Below are positions 10,887 to 19,802 of a stretch of DNA of 64,000 bases, piece after piece (position 1 is the first letter of the stretch; every line of letters begins with the position of its first letter). The stretch lies in the NCBI GenBank assembly GCA_020348305.1, contig CP070746.1:4681933-4745932 (forward strand), read 5' to 3'. The translations under genes and the position numbers were made by a program. Source of the stretch: Desulfobacterales bacterium. GTDB lineage: Bacteria; Desulfobacterota; Desulfobacteria; Desulfobacterales; JAHEIW01. The notes beneath the pieces are model-generated. The model was not told where the DNA came from, ran no database searches, and saw only the letters and a program-made list of their open reading frames with translations.

Positions 10887-12143
10887 ATGTCGAGAATTGT
10901 TATGACAACTGCAAACCGCATTACAAAAAATAAGGACGGATCGTTAAATGTACCGCATACCCCAATAATTCCATTTATTGAAGGGGATGGTATCGGCACA
11001 GACATATGGCCGGCTGCACGCCTCGTGTTGGACAGCGCCGTTCACAAAGCATATGGTGGCCAAAAAAAGATTTCCTGGTTCGAAGTGTTGGCAGGAGAAA
11101 AGGGGTTTCAAAAAACAGGCAGCTGGCTTCCCGACAAAACCCTGGACCAAATTCAAAACCACGTGGTGGCCATTAAGGGGCCGATGACAACCCCGGTGGG
11201 CAAAGGAATTAGAAGCCTCAACGTTGCCATTCGCCAGAAACTGGATCTTTATGCCTGCGTACGTCCGGTAAGATATATCGACTCGGTGCCGAGCCCGGTG
11301 AAACATCCTGAGAAGATTGACATGGTGGTCTTTCGAGAAAATACCGAAGATTTATATGCCGGTATCGAATATCAATGCGGTAGTCCGGAAGCCGATAAAG
11401 TTCGATCGTTTTTCAATGAACAAATGGGAACTTCTCTACCCCCAGATTCAGGCATCGGCATCAAACCCATTAGCGAAAAAAACACCAAACGCCTGGTGGC
11501 AAGTGCCATAACCTATGCGCTTGAAAACAATCTTTCAAGTGTCACATTGATGCACAAAGGCAATATTATGAAGTTTACGGAAGGGGCCTTTGCCAAGTGG
11601 GGTTACGAGGTGGCGATGGAGCGATTTAGTGATCAAACCGTAACTGAAAAGGATCTATATGAGAAATATGAAGGAAAGCCACCGAAAGGTAAGGTCGTCA
11701 TAAAAGATCGTATCGCCGATATGCTGTTTCAGCAGGTGCTGCTGCGACCGGATGAATTTGATGTGATCGCCACACCGAATTTAAACGGAGATTACCTCTC
11801 AGACGCCTTAGCCGCTCAGGTGGGCGGGTTGGGCATGGCACCCGGCGCAAACATCGGTGACCAATGTGCGGTGTTTGAAGCCACCCATGGTACGGCTCCC
11901 AAATACGCCGGTCTGGACAAAGTCAACCCGAGTTCCTTAATCTTATCAGGCGTTATGATGCTCAACTACATGGGATGGAAAGAAGCGTCGGACTTAATTT
12001 GGCAAGCACTGGCAGCCACCATAAAAACAGGAATCGTCACCTATGACCTTGCTCGCCAGATAGAAGGTGCCAAAGAGGTCAAATGCTCGGAATTTGCTCA
12101 GGCGATTGTAGATAATATATGCAAGAATCGACAAAATCTCTAA
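10887..12143 (+). CDS. icd: Isocitrate dehydrogenase (NADP-type, Icd)
   Basis: Oxidatively decarboxylates isocitrate to 2-oxoglutarate. The sequence closely follows E. coli Icd throughout: [23 protein letters not shown] (containing the serine that AceK phosphorylates in enterics), [43 protein letters not shown] and HGTAPKYAG. The frame is open back to 10752, but that would overlap acnA by about 100 bases. The ATG at 10887 gives 418 residues against 416 for E. coli; an ATG at 10902 is the other candidate. Neither has a strong ribosome binding site. No aceK is seen nearby. Confidence 0.95.
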   Translation: MSRIVMTTANRITKNKDGSLNVPHTPIIPFIEGDGIGTDIWPAARLVLDSAVHKAYGGQKKISWFEVLAGEKGFQKTGSWLPDKTLDQIQNHVVAIKGPMTTPVGKGIRSLNVAIRQKLDLYACVRPVRYIDSVPSPVKHPEKIDMVVFRENTEDLYAGIEYQCGSPEADKVRSFFNEQMGTSLPPDSGIGIKPISEKNTKRLVASAITYALENNLSSVTLMHKGNIMKFTEGAFAKWGYEVAMERFSDQTVTEKDLYEKYEGKPPKGKVVIKDRIADMLFQQVLLRPDEFDVIATPNLNGDYLSDALAAQVGGLGMAPGANIGDQCAVFEATHGTAPKYAGLDKVNPSSLILSGVMMLNYMGWKEASDLIWQALAATIKTGIVTYDLARQIEGAKEVKCSEFAQAIVDNICKNRQNL

Positions 12144-12193
12144 GTTTCAGTGAATTTTGAGGTTGACAGCAAAAGTTAAAGGAGAAATCTTTT

Positions 12194-12526
12194 ATGGAGA
12201 CCTATTACAATCCCGAAGATCTTCCAAAGTTTGAAGAAATAGGAAAAGAAGCACCCGCATTAGCTCAGAAATTTTTTGATTATTACAATGCCGTTTTTGC
12301 TGAGGGAGAATTAACAGAAAGAGAAAAAGCACTAATCGCTTTAGCAGTAGCGCACACCATCCAATGCCCATATTGTATCGATGCCTATACTCAAGCCTGT
12401 CTGGAGAAAGGATCCCACCTGGCGGAGATGACAGAAGCAGTTCATGTTGTCACAGCTATCAGGGGTGGCGCTTCTCTGGTGCACGGTATTCAAATGCGCA
12501 ATATTGCTCAAAAGTTATCCATGTAA
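12194..12526 (+). CDS. AhpD/carboxymuconolactone-decarboxylase-like protein, ArsS partner
   Basis: A 110-residue single-domain protein of the AhpD-like fold with redox motif C58-P-Y-C61, followed by IDAYTQACLEKG and the helix TAIRGGASLVHGIQM. This sequence type is typically found next to ArsS-like radical SAM proteins, and here it is 23 bases upstream of one. AhpD-like proteins use the CxxC pair for thiol-dependent peroxide reduction; the role in this pair is not known to me. AAAGGAG at 12179-12185 precedes the ATG. Both genes probably share a transcript. Confidence 0.8.
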   Translation: METYYNPEDLPKFEEIGKEAPALAQKFFDYYNAVFAEGELTEREKALIALAVAHTIQCPYCIDAYTQACLEKGSHLAEMTEAVHVVTAIRGGASLVHGIQMRNIAQKLSM

Positions 12527-12549
12527 AAAGATTGAAATTTAGGGCTAAA

Positions 12550-13578
12550 ATGTCATCAACAAAATCACTACCTGTTACTGTAAAAGACACGAATGAAGGG
12601 ATAACGAATGTCTTGCCATTCAAAGATATTGTGCCGTTCCATTTGACCCTCACTAAACATAATCTCAAGTTAGTCCGAAATAAAACGCAAACGTTGCAGA
12701 TTAACCTGGGATTTCTCTGTAATCAGACATGTCATCACTGCCATCTGAATGCCGGACCAGGTCGCAAAGAAAACATGGATCTGGGCACTGTCAACGCAGT
12801 GGTTAGCTACGCTGAACGAGGCGGTTTTGAAACAATTGACATTACCGGCGGGGCTCCTGAATTAAATCCTCATCTTCCCAATCTGGTCGAAAAGATTTCC
12901 CCTTATGCAAAAAGAATTATGCTGCGTTCCAATCTCTCCGCCTTAAACGAGCGGCTAAAAAATTTGGCGGATTTGTTGAAATCTCAAGGCGTGGTCATTG
13001 TCGCGTCATTTCCTTCTTTAAATTTAGCTCAAACCGATTCACAGCGCGGAGAGGGCATTTTTCAAGAAAGTATAGAAGTTCTAAAAAAATTGAATGACAT
13101 AGGCTATGGACCCAATGGTTCGGGTTTGGAACTTAATTTGGTCTCTAATCCTACGGGGGCATTTCTTCCTCCCTCCCAGGAACAAATTGAAAAGAGATTC
13201 CATCAGATTCTGGAGAACAAATGGGGCATTCGATTTAATAATCTTTATAATTTCGCAAACGTACCGCTGGGAAGATTTCGACAATGGCTGTTGAAGTCAA
13301 GAAATTTTGAGAAATATATGAAAAAACTCTTTTCCAATTTCAACCCCTGTGCTGTTGAGGGGCTTATGTGTCGAACGCTTGTCTCTGTTTCATGGGATGG
13401 ATATCTCTATGATTGCGACTTCAACCTCGCAGGAGGACTTTTCATGGGCGGGCGAAAAATTCATGTTTGTGATATGAATGGTCCCCCGGAGCCGGGAGCT
13501 TATATTGTGACCGCTAACCATTGCTATACCTGCACAGCTGGTTCTGGGTTTACCTGAGGCGGAGCTATAGAAATCTGA
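12550..13578 (+). CDS. ArsS-like radical SAM protein, predicted selenoprotein (UGA at 13555)
   Basis: Radical SAM enzyme with the cluster motif C57-x3-C61-x2-C64 (GFLCNQTCHHCH) and a cysteine-rich C-terminal domain of the DUF3641 type. Read conventionally it stops at 13557 after 335 residues, ending HCYTCTAGSGFT. Family members as I remember them end in CTAGxGSSCGG. Here the in-frame TGA at 13555-13557 falls exactly at the last cysteine and is followed by GGAIEI and a TGA at 13576-13578. So Sec at residue 336 and a 342-residue product are proposed. A hairpin immediately downstream fits a bacterial SECIS. The frame is open upstream to 12364, but ATG 12550 avoids overlapping the AhpD-like gene. 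ArsS homologues act in arsenosugar synthesis; no arsM is nearby, so the substrate is open. Confidence 0.75.
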
Positions 13579-13588
13579 GTTCAGGTTT
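13571..13588 (+). promoter_or_regulatory. Candidate bacterial SECIS hairpin
   Basis: Bases 13571-13577 (AAATCTG) pair with 13582-13588 (CAGGTTT): seven pairs including one G-U, closing an AGTT loop at 13578-13581. The loop begins 20 bases after the UGA at 13555-13557 and has a G in its second position. Both features agree with the known bacterial SECIS rules (small apical loop with an early G, roughly 16-37 bases from the UGA). The final UGA stop lies inside the hairpin. Confidence 0.6.
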
Positions 13589-13630
13589 GATCCGTTTTTT
13601 CAAAGCAAATATCATTCGAGGATGAACAGA

Positions 13631-14125
13631 TCATCCGGTATCCTGCTGCATATCGATTATGGGTTGAACAAATTGAGATTCCGTGTCCCACGGAAACAAT
13701 ATCCAGGTGTCCTGGCTGACTTCGGTAATGAACGTATCAACCAATGGTCGACCTTCCGGTTTGGCATAGACGGTGGCAAAGTGAGCTTTGGGCAGCATGT
13801 TTCTGACGATGCGGGCCGTCTGACCGGTATCAACAAGATCGTCGATAAGCAGCCAGCCGTCACCATCCATATCTACTGATTTCAGTATCTTGATGTCGCC
13901 CTGGTCCTTATATTCATAACTGGAAATACATACGGTATCCACCAGCCGGATTTCCAACTCACGAGCAATAATTGACGCAGGGACCAGACCGCCTCTGGTA
14001 ATTGCGACAATTCCCTCCCAGTTTCTCATATCCACCAGGCGCCAGGCCAGGGCCTTTGAATCCCGGTGGAGTTGTTCCCAGGAAATGGGAAAGGTCTTCT
14101 TATATCGTTGTTCATCTCCAGGCAT
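13631..14125 (-). CDS. gpt: Xanthine (xanthine-guanine) phosphoribosyltransferase
   Basis: Converts xanthine or guanine plus PRPP to the nucleotide. The sequence tracks E. coli Gpt: [31 protein letters not shown], the PRPP loop [32 protein letters not shown] and [10 protein letters not shown]. An ATG at 14125 preceded by GGAGAGGTGG is the better start; the frame can be extended to a TTG at 14140. It is the last gene after a nucleoside-type ABC transporter on the same strand, which suggests salvage of imported purines. Length is 164 residues against 152 in E. coli. Confidence 0.92.
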   Translation of the reverse strand: MPGDEQRYKKTFPISWEQLHRDSKALAWRLVDMRNWEGIVAITRGGLVPASIIARELEIRLVDTVCISSYEYKDQGDIKILKSVDMDGDGWLLIDDLVDTGQTARIVRNMLPKAHFATVYAKPEGRPLVDTFITEVSQDTWILFPWDTESQFVQPIIDMQQDTG

Positions 14126-14187
14126 AGACCACCTCTCCAAACAGAGAGCTAAAGTTCAGGTAAAGTATCATTTTGTATACGTTCACA

Positions 14188-14339
14188 GGTTCAGAGTTCA
14201 CCGTTCAGGGTTACCTTGTCTCAATATCCTCAAATCGTTCTTTTCTTATGCCTTTTTCTAGATAGCTTACGAATCAACGGTCCTAAACCTTTTAATCCTG
14301 AACCCCAGAACCGTGAACCTCTGAACCGTGAACGGTTAC
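14188..14339. repeat. Inverted-repeat intergenic element
   Basis: The gap between gpt and the permease gene holds GGTTCAGAG (14188-14196) and its reverse complement CTCTGAACC (14319-14327), with further 'GTTCACCGTTCAGGG / CCGTGAAC' type repeats around them. No ORF is supported here. It looks like one of the REP-like elements scattered through this window and could cap the transporter mRNA. Confidence 0.5.
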
Positions 14340-14340
14340 A

Positions 14341-15294
14341 TCACTTCTCCTCTCGCATATAAGATTTTGCCAGCGCGCTTGGTGCCCCGATACGCTTGCT
14401 TAAGGCTTCCCACCATGTCAAAACAACTAAAACAAAAACTGTGGCCAGATAAGGCAGCATATTTAGATAAGAGGCCGGAATTGTTGTTCCGGATGCCTGC
14501 AGCCTGAACTGCACGGCATTGATGCCGCCGAAAAGAATAGCGCCCCAAATAGCCCTTGCCGGATTCCACATAGAGAAGATCACGAGCGCTATGACGATCC
14601 AGCCTCTTCCTCCGGTGATATTCTCGGTCCAGCCGGGAGCATAGGAAAGAGAGAGATGGGCGCCGCCGATGCCCACCAGCATACCACCGAAAATCGTATA
14701 CATGTAACGGACTTTACCAACATCAATTCCCATGGCATCGGCGGTTTGCGGGTTTTCCCCCACGGACCGAAGATTCAAACCGTCGCGTGTTTTGTAGAGA
14801 TAAAACCAGGATACCGGCAACAGTACATAGACAATATAGGTGAGGATATCCTGGTTGAATACGGCCCCAAATATAGGCATCAGGCTGAATACCGGTATCG
14901 CTATCGGCTCAAATTTGGACCCTACAAGTCCGACCAGATAGCCCGAGTTTGATTCCGGTCCGAGCCTTTGCCCAAGAAAACTCGCCATACCGGACCCAAA
15001 CAGTGTTATGCTCAGGCCGCTGACCACCTGATTGGCGCGCATCGTAACCGAAAGAAATGCATGTAAACTGGCCAGCGTTCCGCCCACCAGCATCGCCACC
15101 AGGATGCTCAAAAACAGGTTGCCGGTATAGTAAACGGTGGCAAACGATGTCACCGCACTCATCAGCATCATGCCCTCAATGCCCAGGTTGAGAATCCCTG
15201 AACGTTCGGTATAGATCTCACCGATCGTGGCATACATCAGAGAGGTTCCCGCTCGAAGTGTTATTGCCAGAAGTGATGCGACCAATTGAATCAT
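14341..15294 (-). CDS. Nucleoside-type ABC transporter permease (BPD_transp_2 family)
   Basis: A 317-residue inner-membrane permease with 8-9 hydrophobic segments. It has the family's conserved opening, YATIGEIYTERSGILNLGIEGMMLM, around residues 22-45 (shown here as family motif GILNLGIEG) and SVGENPQTADAMGID in the middle. This is the second permease of the BMP-type transporters (NupQ/YufQ-like), which import purine nucleosides or related compounds. It follows the first permease by about 160 bases and precedes gpt. ATG is the first base triplet of the frame. Confidence 0.88.
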   Translation of the reverse strand: MIQLVASLLAITLRAGTSLMYATIGEIYTERSGILNLGIEGMMLMSAVTSFATVYYTGNLFLSILVAMLVGGTLASLHAFLSVTMRANQVVSGLSITLFGSGMASFLGQRLGPESNSGYLVGLVGSKFEPIAIPVFSLMPIFGAVFNQDILTYIVYVLLPVSWFYLYKTRDGLNLRSVGENPQTADAMGIDVGKVRYMYTIFGGMLVGIGGAHLSLSYAPGWTENITGGRGWIVIALVIFSMWNPARAIWGAILFGGINAVQFRLQASGTTIPASYLNMLPYLATVFVLVVLTWWEALSKRIGAPSALAKSYMREEK

Positions 15295-15335
15295 GCTGCT
15301 ACCTGTTCATAGAGATCTCGAAAAGCTTCCGGCCG

Positions 15336-15403
15336 GGCGCGGAGGCCCGCCCTACTGAATCTCGCCTTCAGTGAGTCCTCATAGAAGGGTCGGCCTCCGC
15401 GCC
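15336..15403. repeat. Long perfect inverted repeat between the two permease genes
   Basis: GGCGCGGAGGCC (15336-15347) and GGCCTCCGCGCC (15392-15403) are perfect 12-base reverse complements with a 44-base spacer. The element is GC-rich compared with its surroundings and has no T-tract on either side, so a REP-like or mRNA-stabilising role is likelier than termination. Confidence 0.6.
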
Positions 15404-15451
15404 GACCAAAAGTAAACGGAAACATCACCGTCAAAGTAAACTATTCCTAAC

Positions 15452-16531
15452 TTAAACCAAAGAACCAGAAGTTCTAGGACGAATCAACCGGATTTTGTAT
15501 TCGGTAAAAAGAGCGCCCGCCAGCATGGGAAACAGAAGCATACCTTGCATAACAAGTCCCATAGCGGCAGGAAGACCCATCATCATCTGAACCTGATCAC
15601 CGCCTACGAGAAGTGCCGCTATCAATACGGCCACAAAAATTGCGGCAATGGGATTGAGTTGCGCCAGCCACGCAACAATGATTGCCGTGTAACCATATCC
15701 GATGGAAAGCCCCTGCTGCAGCCGTCTTGAGATCCCGGTAACCTCACAAACCCCTGCCAACCCGCTTAAGGCTCCCGCAACCAAAAGGGCGATCATTATA
15801 TTTTTGGCAATCTTGATACCCTGCGTTTGTGCGGCGGACGGATTATTCCCGATAACCTCGAGCTCAAAACCCAAACGTGTTCGGTTGAGGATGAACCAGA
15901 TCACAAGAGCCAGAACAATTGCGAAAACTAGACCCAGGTGCGCACGCCCGGCAATTCTGGGAAGCCATGCGAATTCAGGGAAAGGCGGGGTTCCTGGAAA
16001 ACCGAACCCCTTTGGATCGCGCCATGGCCCATAGTAGAGATGTTCCGCAAAAAGGATGGCAACATAATTTAACATCAGCGTTGTCAATACTTCATCAACC
16101 TTTAACCGGACCTTTAATAGGGCCGGGATTCCCGCCCATAAAGCTCCCGCCAGCATTCCGACTAAGATTGCGGTCGGCAGAACCATCCAGGACGCTAAAA
16201 AGGACGACCAGAATAATGCAACCCAGGTCGCAGCGATCCCGCCGAACGCCAGCTGACCCTCCGCTCCGATATTCCAGAATTTCAGGCGAAAGGCGATTAA
16301 AACTCCCAGGCCGGCAAGCATCAGCGGAATGGCCTTAACCAGCGTTTCCGTAAAATTTGGCCATGAGCCAAACGCACCCTGAAACATGGCTGCATAGGTT
16401 ATGAAAGGATTCGTTTTAAATATCGCCAGTAAAATGGCTGTTAAAAGAAGCGAAATGAAAAAGGAGAACAGGGGAACCAGAAAAATGGCTTTACGTGATA
16501 GCGTTTTTCTTTTTTCAAAAACAATTCGCAT
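15452..16531 (-). CDS. Nucleoside-type ABC transporter permease (first permease)
   Basis: A 359-residue membrane protein with about ten hydrophobic segments. Diagnostic stretches are RLKFWNIGAEGQLAFGG (conserved 'N.G.EGQ' of the family), LKVDEVLTTLMLNYVA, and VIGNNPSAAQTQGI ahead of the second half. It corresponds to NupP/YufP-type permeases of BMP transporters. It lies between the ATPase and the second permease, transcribed on the same strand. The N-terminus is positively charged (MRIVFEKRKTLSRK), consistent with the inside-in topology. Confidence 0.88.
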   Translation of the reverse strand: MRIVFEKRKTLSRKAIFLVPLFSFFISLLLTAILLAIFKTNPFITYAAMFQGAFGSWPNFTETLVKAIPLMLAGLGVLIAFRLKFWNIGAEGQLAFGGIAATWVALFWSSFLASWMVLPTAILVGMLAGALWAGIPALLKVRLKVDEVLTTLMLNYVAILFAEHLYYGPWRDPKGFGFPGTPPFPEFAWLPRIAGRAHLGLVFAIVLALVIWFILNRTRLGFELEVIGNNPSAAQTQGIKIAKNIMIALLVAGALSGLAGVCEVTGISRRLQQGLSIGYGYTAIIVAWLAQLNPIAAIFVAVLIAALLVGGDQVQMMMGLPAAMGLVMQGMLLFPMLAGALFTEYKIRLIRPRTSGSLV

Positions 16532-16673
16532 CTGTAGTGTTAATCTCTGAATTTTGACATGCTATTTTTAGTGACGGAACATAGATAAAATCAGATCTGC
16601 ATGATTTCGAAGTTCCGAATGCGGAATGCGGATTTATAAAAAGGAAATATTTCGATTGTAATTTCTAAATCCC

Positions 16674-18209
16674 TCAATCCCTCAATTCTCCAATCCCCTC
16701 TTTCATGCCGGTCATCATCATTCCCAGTCTTTCGGTATCCGCCTCGTTGGATCGAAAGATCCCCATGATGTGGCCCTCGAATAGTACGGCAATTTTATCT
16801 GCTACCGTCAAAAGCTCTTCCAGATCTTCAGAAATGAGCAGGATGGCTGTACCTGACTCGCTCTGCGCAATCATCTGGTTGCGCACAAATTCCGTAGCGC
16901 CCACGTCCAGGCCCCTAGAAGGATAAGCAGCGATGAGCAGCCCTCTGCACGCATCGATCTCTCTTGCCAAAATGGTTTTTTGGATATTACCGCCGGAGAG
17001 GAATTTTGCATGCGTATGGGGGGTGGGGGTATGAATATGAAACAACTCAATCATGCGATTTGCCAAATCTAAAATTCTCTTAGGATGCAAAATACCTTTT
17101 TTTGCTAAGGGCGGTTTTCGATAGCACTTCATGGCAAGGTTATTGGCAACACTCATATCGCCTGCGATTCCTCGGGCGATTCGGTCAGCCGGAATATGGC
17201 TAACTCCGGTATTAATAATCTCCAGAGGTGATTTGTTTGATTTTTCCTCACCAAAGATTCGTATTTTGCCTCCTGTTGTTTTGCGAAGTCCCGTAAGAAC
17301 CTCGACCAGCTGTTTCTGACCATTACCGGCCACCCCGGCAATACCTAATATCTCTCCTGAGCGAATGATAAGAGAAATCCCATTGAGTGCCGGAAGTCCC
17401 TTATCATCGACCGCTTGAACATCTTTCAGCTCAAGGGCAACACCTCCTAAATTGCGGTCCTTTTTTTCCAGACGGAAAAGTACATCTCTGCCCACCATCA
17501 GCCGTGCAAGTTCCTGGGGATTTGTCTGACTGGTCTTTTTTACCGTTACCAGACGGCCTTTATGGAGTACGCGCACCCAGTCGGAAAAGGCGATAACCTC
17601 TTCCATCTTGTGGGTAATGAAAATGGCTGACTTGCCCTCGCGGGTCATCTGGTGAATAATCCGATTGAGTTGTTTTGATTCCTGAGGGGTTAAAACCGCC
17701 GTGGGTTCGTCCAGAATGAGAATCTCAGCACCGCGATAGATAAGTTTGAGAATCTCAACCCGTTGCTGCTCACCGACACTTAACTGCCAGATGTGGCTTT
17801 CCGGGTCGACCTGAAGATTGTACCTTTCAGAAAGTTCACGTATCCGTTTGCTTACGGTTCCCATATCCGGCACAAACGGCAGGTCCGACAATCCCAGAAT
17901 GATGTTCTCTGCTACGGTCATTGTATCCACCAGCATGAAGTTCTGATGGACCATACCGATGCCGAGCAGCATGGCATCACGGGGAGAATTGATTTCTACC
18001 CGCTTGCCCTGGATGAAAATTTCACCCTCGTCCGCCCGATACAAACCGGCCAATACATTCATCAGACAGCTCTTGCCGGCCCCGTTTTCGCCTAACAGAG
18101 CTAAAACCTCACCGGGATAGAGTTCCAAATCCACTTGTTCATTGGCCACAACATTGGGAAATCGTTTGGTAATCCCTTTCATCTCGAGAATGGGCGTTTT
18201 CTTTTCCAT
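16674..18209 (-). CDS. Nucleoside-type ABC transporter ATP-binding protein (double NBD)
   Basis: A 511-residue protein with two ABC ATPase domains. Domain 1 is canonical: Walker A GENGAGKS, signature LSVGEQQRVEILK, Walker B ILILDEPTAVL. Domain 2 is degenerate in the way usual for this family: GVAGNGQKQL in place of Walker A, signature LSGGNIQKTILARE, and LLIAAYPSRGLDVGA where the Walker B acidic residue is lost. The ATG at 18209 (MEKKTPILEMKGITKRF) is chosen over a TTG at 18239. It energises the two permeases downstream and is 54 bases from the binding-protein gene. Confidence 0.9.
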   Translation of the reverse strand: MEKKTPILEMKGITKRFPNVVANEQVDLELYPGEVLALLGENGAGKSCLMNVLAGLYRADEGEIFIQGKRVEINSPRDAMLLGIGMVHQNFMLVDTMTVAENIILGLSDLPFVPDMGTVSKRIRELSERYNLQVDPESHIWQLSVGEQQRVEILKLIYRGAEILILDEPTAVLTPQESKQLNRIIHQMTREGKSAIFITHKMEEVIAFSDWVRVLHKGRLVTVKKTSQTNPQELARLMVGRDVLFRLEKKDRNLGGVALELKDVQAVDDKGLPALNGISLIIRSGEILGIAGVAGNGQKQLVEVLTGLRKTTGGKIRIFGEEKSNKSPLEIINTGVSHIPADRIARGIAGDMSVANNLAMKCYRKPPLAKKGILHPKRILDLANRMIELFHIHTPTPHTHAKFLSGGNIQKTILAREIDACRGLLIAAYPSRGLDVGATEFVRNQMIAQSESGTAILLISEDLEELLTVADKIAVLFEGHIMGIFRSNEADTERLGMMMTGMKEGIGELRD

Positions 18210-18263
18210 CTCTACCCCAAACCGACAAGCCGAAGCCAAAAAAGGCTATTATCAATACAGCGC

Positions 18264-19367
18264 TTACTTTCCGGCTTTGCCGATAACGCCTTCCACAAAC
18301 CAGCTCATATTGAGCATCTCAGAGTCGCTCATCTTAGCGCCGGCAGCCACCACCTCCTTACCACTCTGGTCTTTGACGGGACCATAGAATACATCCCAGG
18401 ATCCATTAAGAATTAATTGCTGTTTCGCAGCAACCATGTCTTTTGTCGCCTGCGGCACCATGGGACTGAAATCGGACAGCTCAACGATACCTTCTTTCAA
18501 TCCTCCCCAATACTGGTGGGTTTTCCAGGTCCCGTTTAAAATGGCTTTTACAGTATCCACATAATAGGCACCCCAGTTCCATACCGGGCTGACCAGAACG
18601 CTGTCGCCGACAAAGCCGCGCATATCAGAGTCATACCCAATGCTCAAAAGCCCCCGCTCCTTTGCTGCTTTTTGCGGTTCGGTCGTATCCTGATGCTGGG
18701 CAATTAGGTCCGCTCCAGCGTCCAACAGTGCAACCGCGGCTTCGCGCTCTTTTACCGGATCGAACCATGTGTTGGTCCACACGACTCTTACCTGAGCTTT
18801 GGGATTAACGGAACGGGCACCCAGGGTAAAAGCATTAATACCCCGGATAACCTCCGGAATAGGAAATGCCGCCACGTAGCCGATAACATTTGCCTTCGTC
18901 ATCTTCCCGGCCACGATTCCGGAAAGATACCGAGGCTGATACATACGGCCGAAATAAGTGCTCATATTGGGGGCTGTTTTGTACCCTGAACAGTGTTCAA
19001 AGTAGACATTGGGAAAATCCCGAGCAACTTCCAGCATCGGGTCCATATACCCGAATGAGGTCGCGAATATAACCTTATATCCCTGTTGGGCATACTGGCG
19101 AATAACCCTGGCTGCATCAGGCCCTTCGGGTACGCTTTCGATATACGTGCTTTTTACTTTATCCCCGAGCTTTTCTTCCAGCATCTTCCGCCCACGCTCA
19201 TGCTCCCAGGACCAGCCGAGATCACCAATTGGACCGACATAGATAAATGCTGCTTTTTGGGTCTCACCGGCCTCAGCTTTTGACGGCCCGAGCCCCCATC
19301 CAGTAAAGAAAACCCATGTGAAAAGAACAAAAACCACCAGTGCCAATATTATTCCACTTTTTTTCAT
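18264..19367 (-). CDS. BMP-family periplasmic substrate-binding protein
   Basis: Binding protein of the basic-membrane-protein (BmpA/PnrA-like) family, whose members bind purine nucleosides or related ligands. The ATG at 19367 follows AAAGGAGG and gives a 367-residue protein. It has a signal peptide of about 36 residues (MKKSGIILALVVFVLFTW, then ...PSKAEAGE). There is no lipobox cysteine, so the protein is probably soluble in the periplasm, as in many Gram-negative members. Conserved stretches include AAFIYVGPIGDLGWSWEHERG and QHQDTTEPQKAAKERG. It is the first gene of the transporter-gpt operon and diverges from the purine-catabolism genes. Confidence 0.9.
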   Translation of the reverse strand: MKKSGIILALVVFVLFTWVFFTGWGLGPSKAEAGETQKAAFIYVGPIGDLGWSWEHERGRKMLEEKLGDKVKSTYIESVPEGPDAARVIRQYAQQGYKVIFATSFGYMDPMLEVARDFPNVYFEHCSGYKTAPNMSTYFGRMYQPRYLSGIVAGKMTKANVIGYVAAFPIPEVIRGINAFTLGARSVNPKAQVRVVWTNTWFDPVKEREAAVALLDAGADLIAQHQDTTEPQKAAKERGLLSIGYDSDMRGFVGDSVLVSPVWNWGAYYVDTVKAILNGTWKTHQYWGGLKEGIVELSDFSPMVPQATKDMVAAKQQLILNGSWDVFYGPVKDQSGKEVVAAGAKMSDSEMLNMSWFVEGVIGKAGK

Positions 19368-19802
19368 TTTATCCTCCTTTCCAAATACTAGTTTATGGCT
19401 ATCGTAAAATTTAATTATTTTACAATTCTTCAATTGTCAATCCGAAGGGTTAATTGTCAATTGAAAATAGTTAATTCGTAGGGCTGTCATGCACCTCCCC
19501 GGGAAGGTGTGCCGAGCAAGATATGCCGAGCGTGGGAGGAACATAATGAGTGGATTTTGGAAATCTATCACATACTATTTATGAGTGCAAGTATCACAAT
19601 TTCATCTTTACGAGTAAATCAAATGCAATCTTGCTGTAAATATCATTATTTTGTATTGTTCGAGAAAGCAAGATACAATCTATAAAATTATGTTTATCCT
19701 TACTACAGCGCTTTTTCTGAACTAATGTTGACATACCATCATTTATTTTCTATCCAATTTAGGTGATGCATCCTTATAAATATAAAGGATGAACGGATAT
19801 GA
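19368..19802. promoter_or_regulatory. Divergent intergenic region with paired operator-like repeats
   Basis: 435 bases between the transporter operon (-) and the PLP-enzyme genes (+). The 10-mer AATTGTCAAT occurs directly repeated at 19432-19441 and 19452-19461, 20 bases apart (two helical turns). The first copy contains, on the - strand, TTGACA (19440-19435), with TAATTA 17 bases on. On the + strand a TTGACA at 19728-19733 is followed 17 bases later by a poor -10 (TATCCA, 19751). The spacing suggests a regulator binding over the transporter promoter; no regulator gene is in the window. Confidence 0.35.

Noticed and set aside
12364-12549. Upstream extension of the radical SAM frame to 12364
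   Set aside because: It lies entirely within the AhpD-like gene in another phase and encodes implausible sequence.
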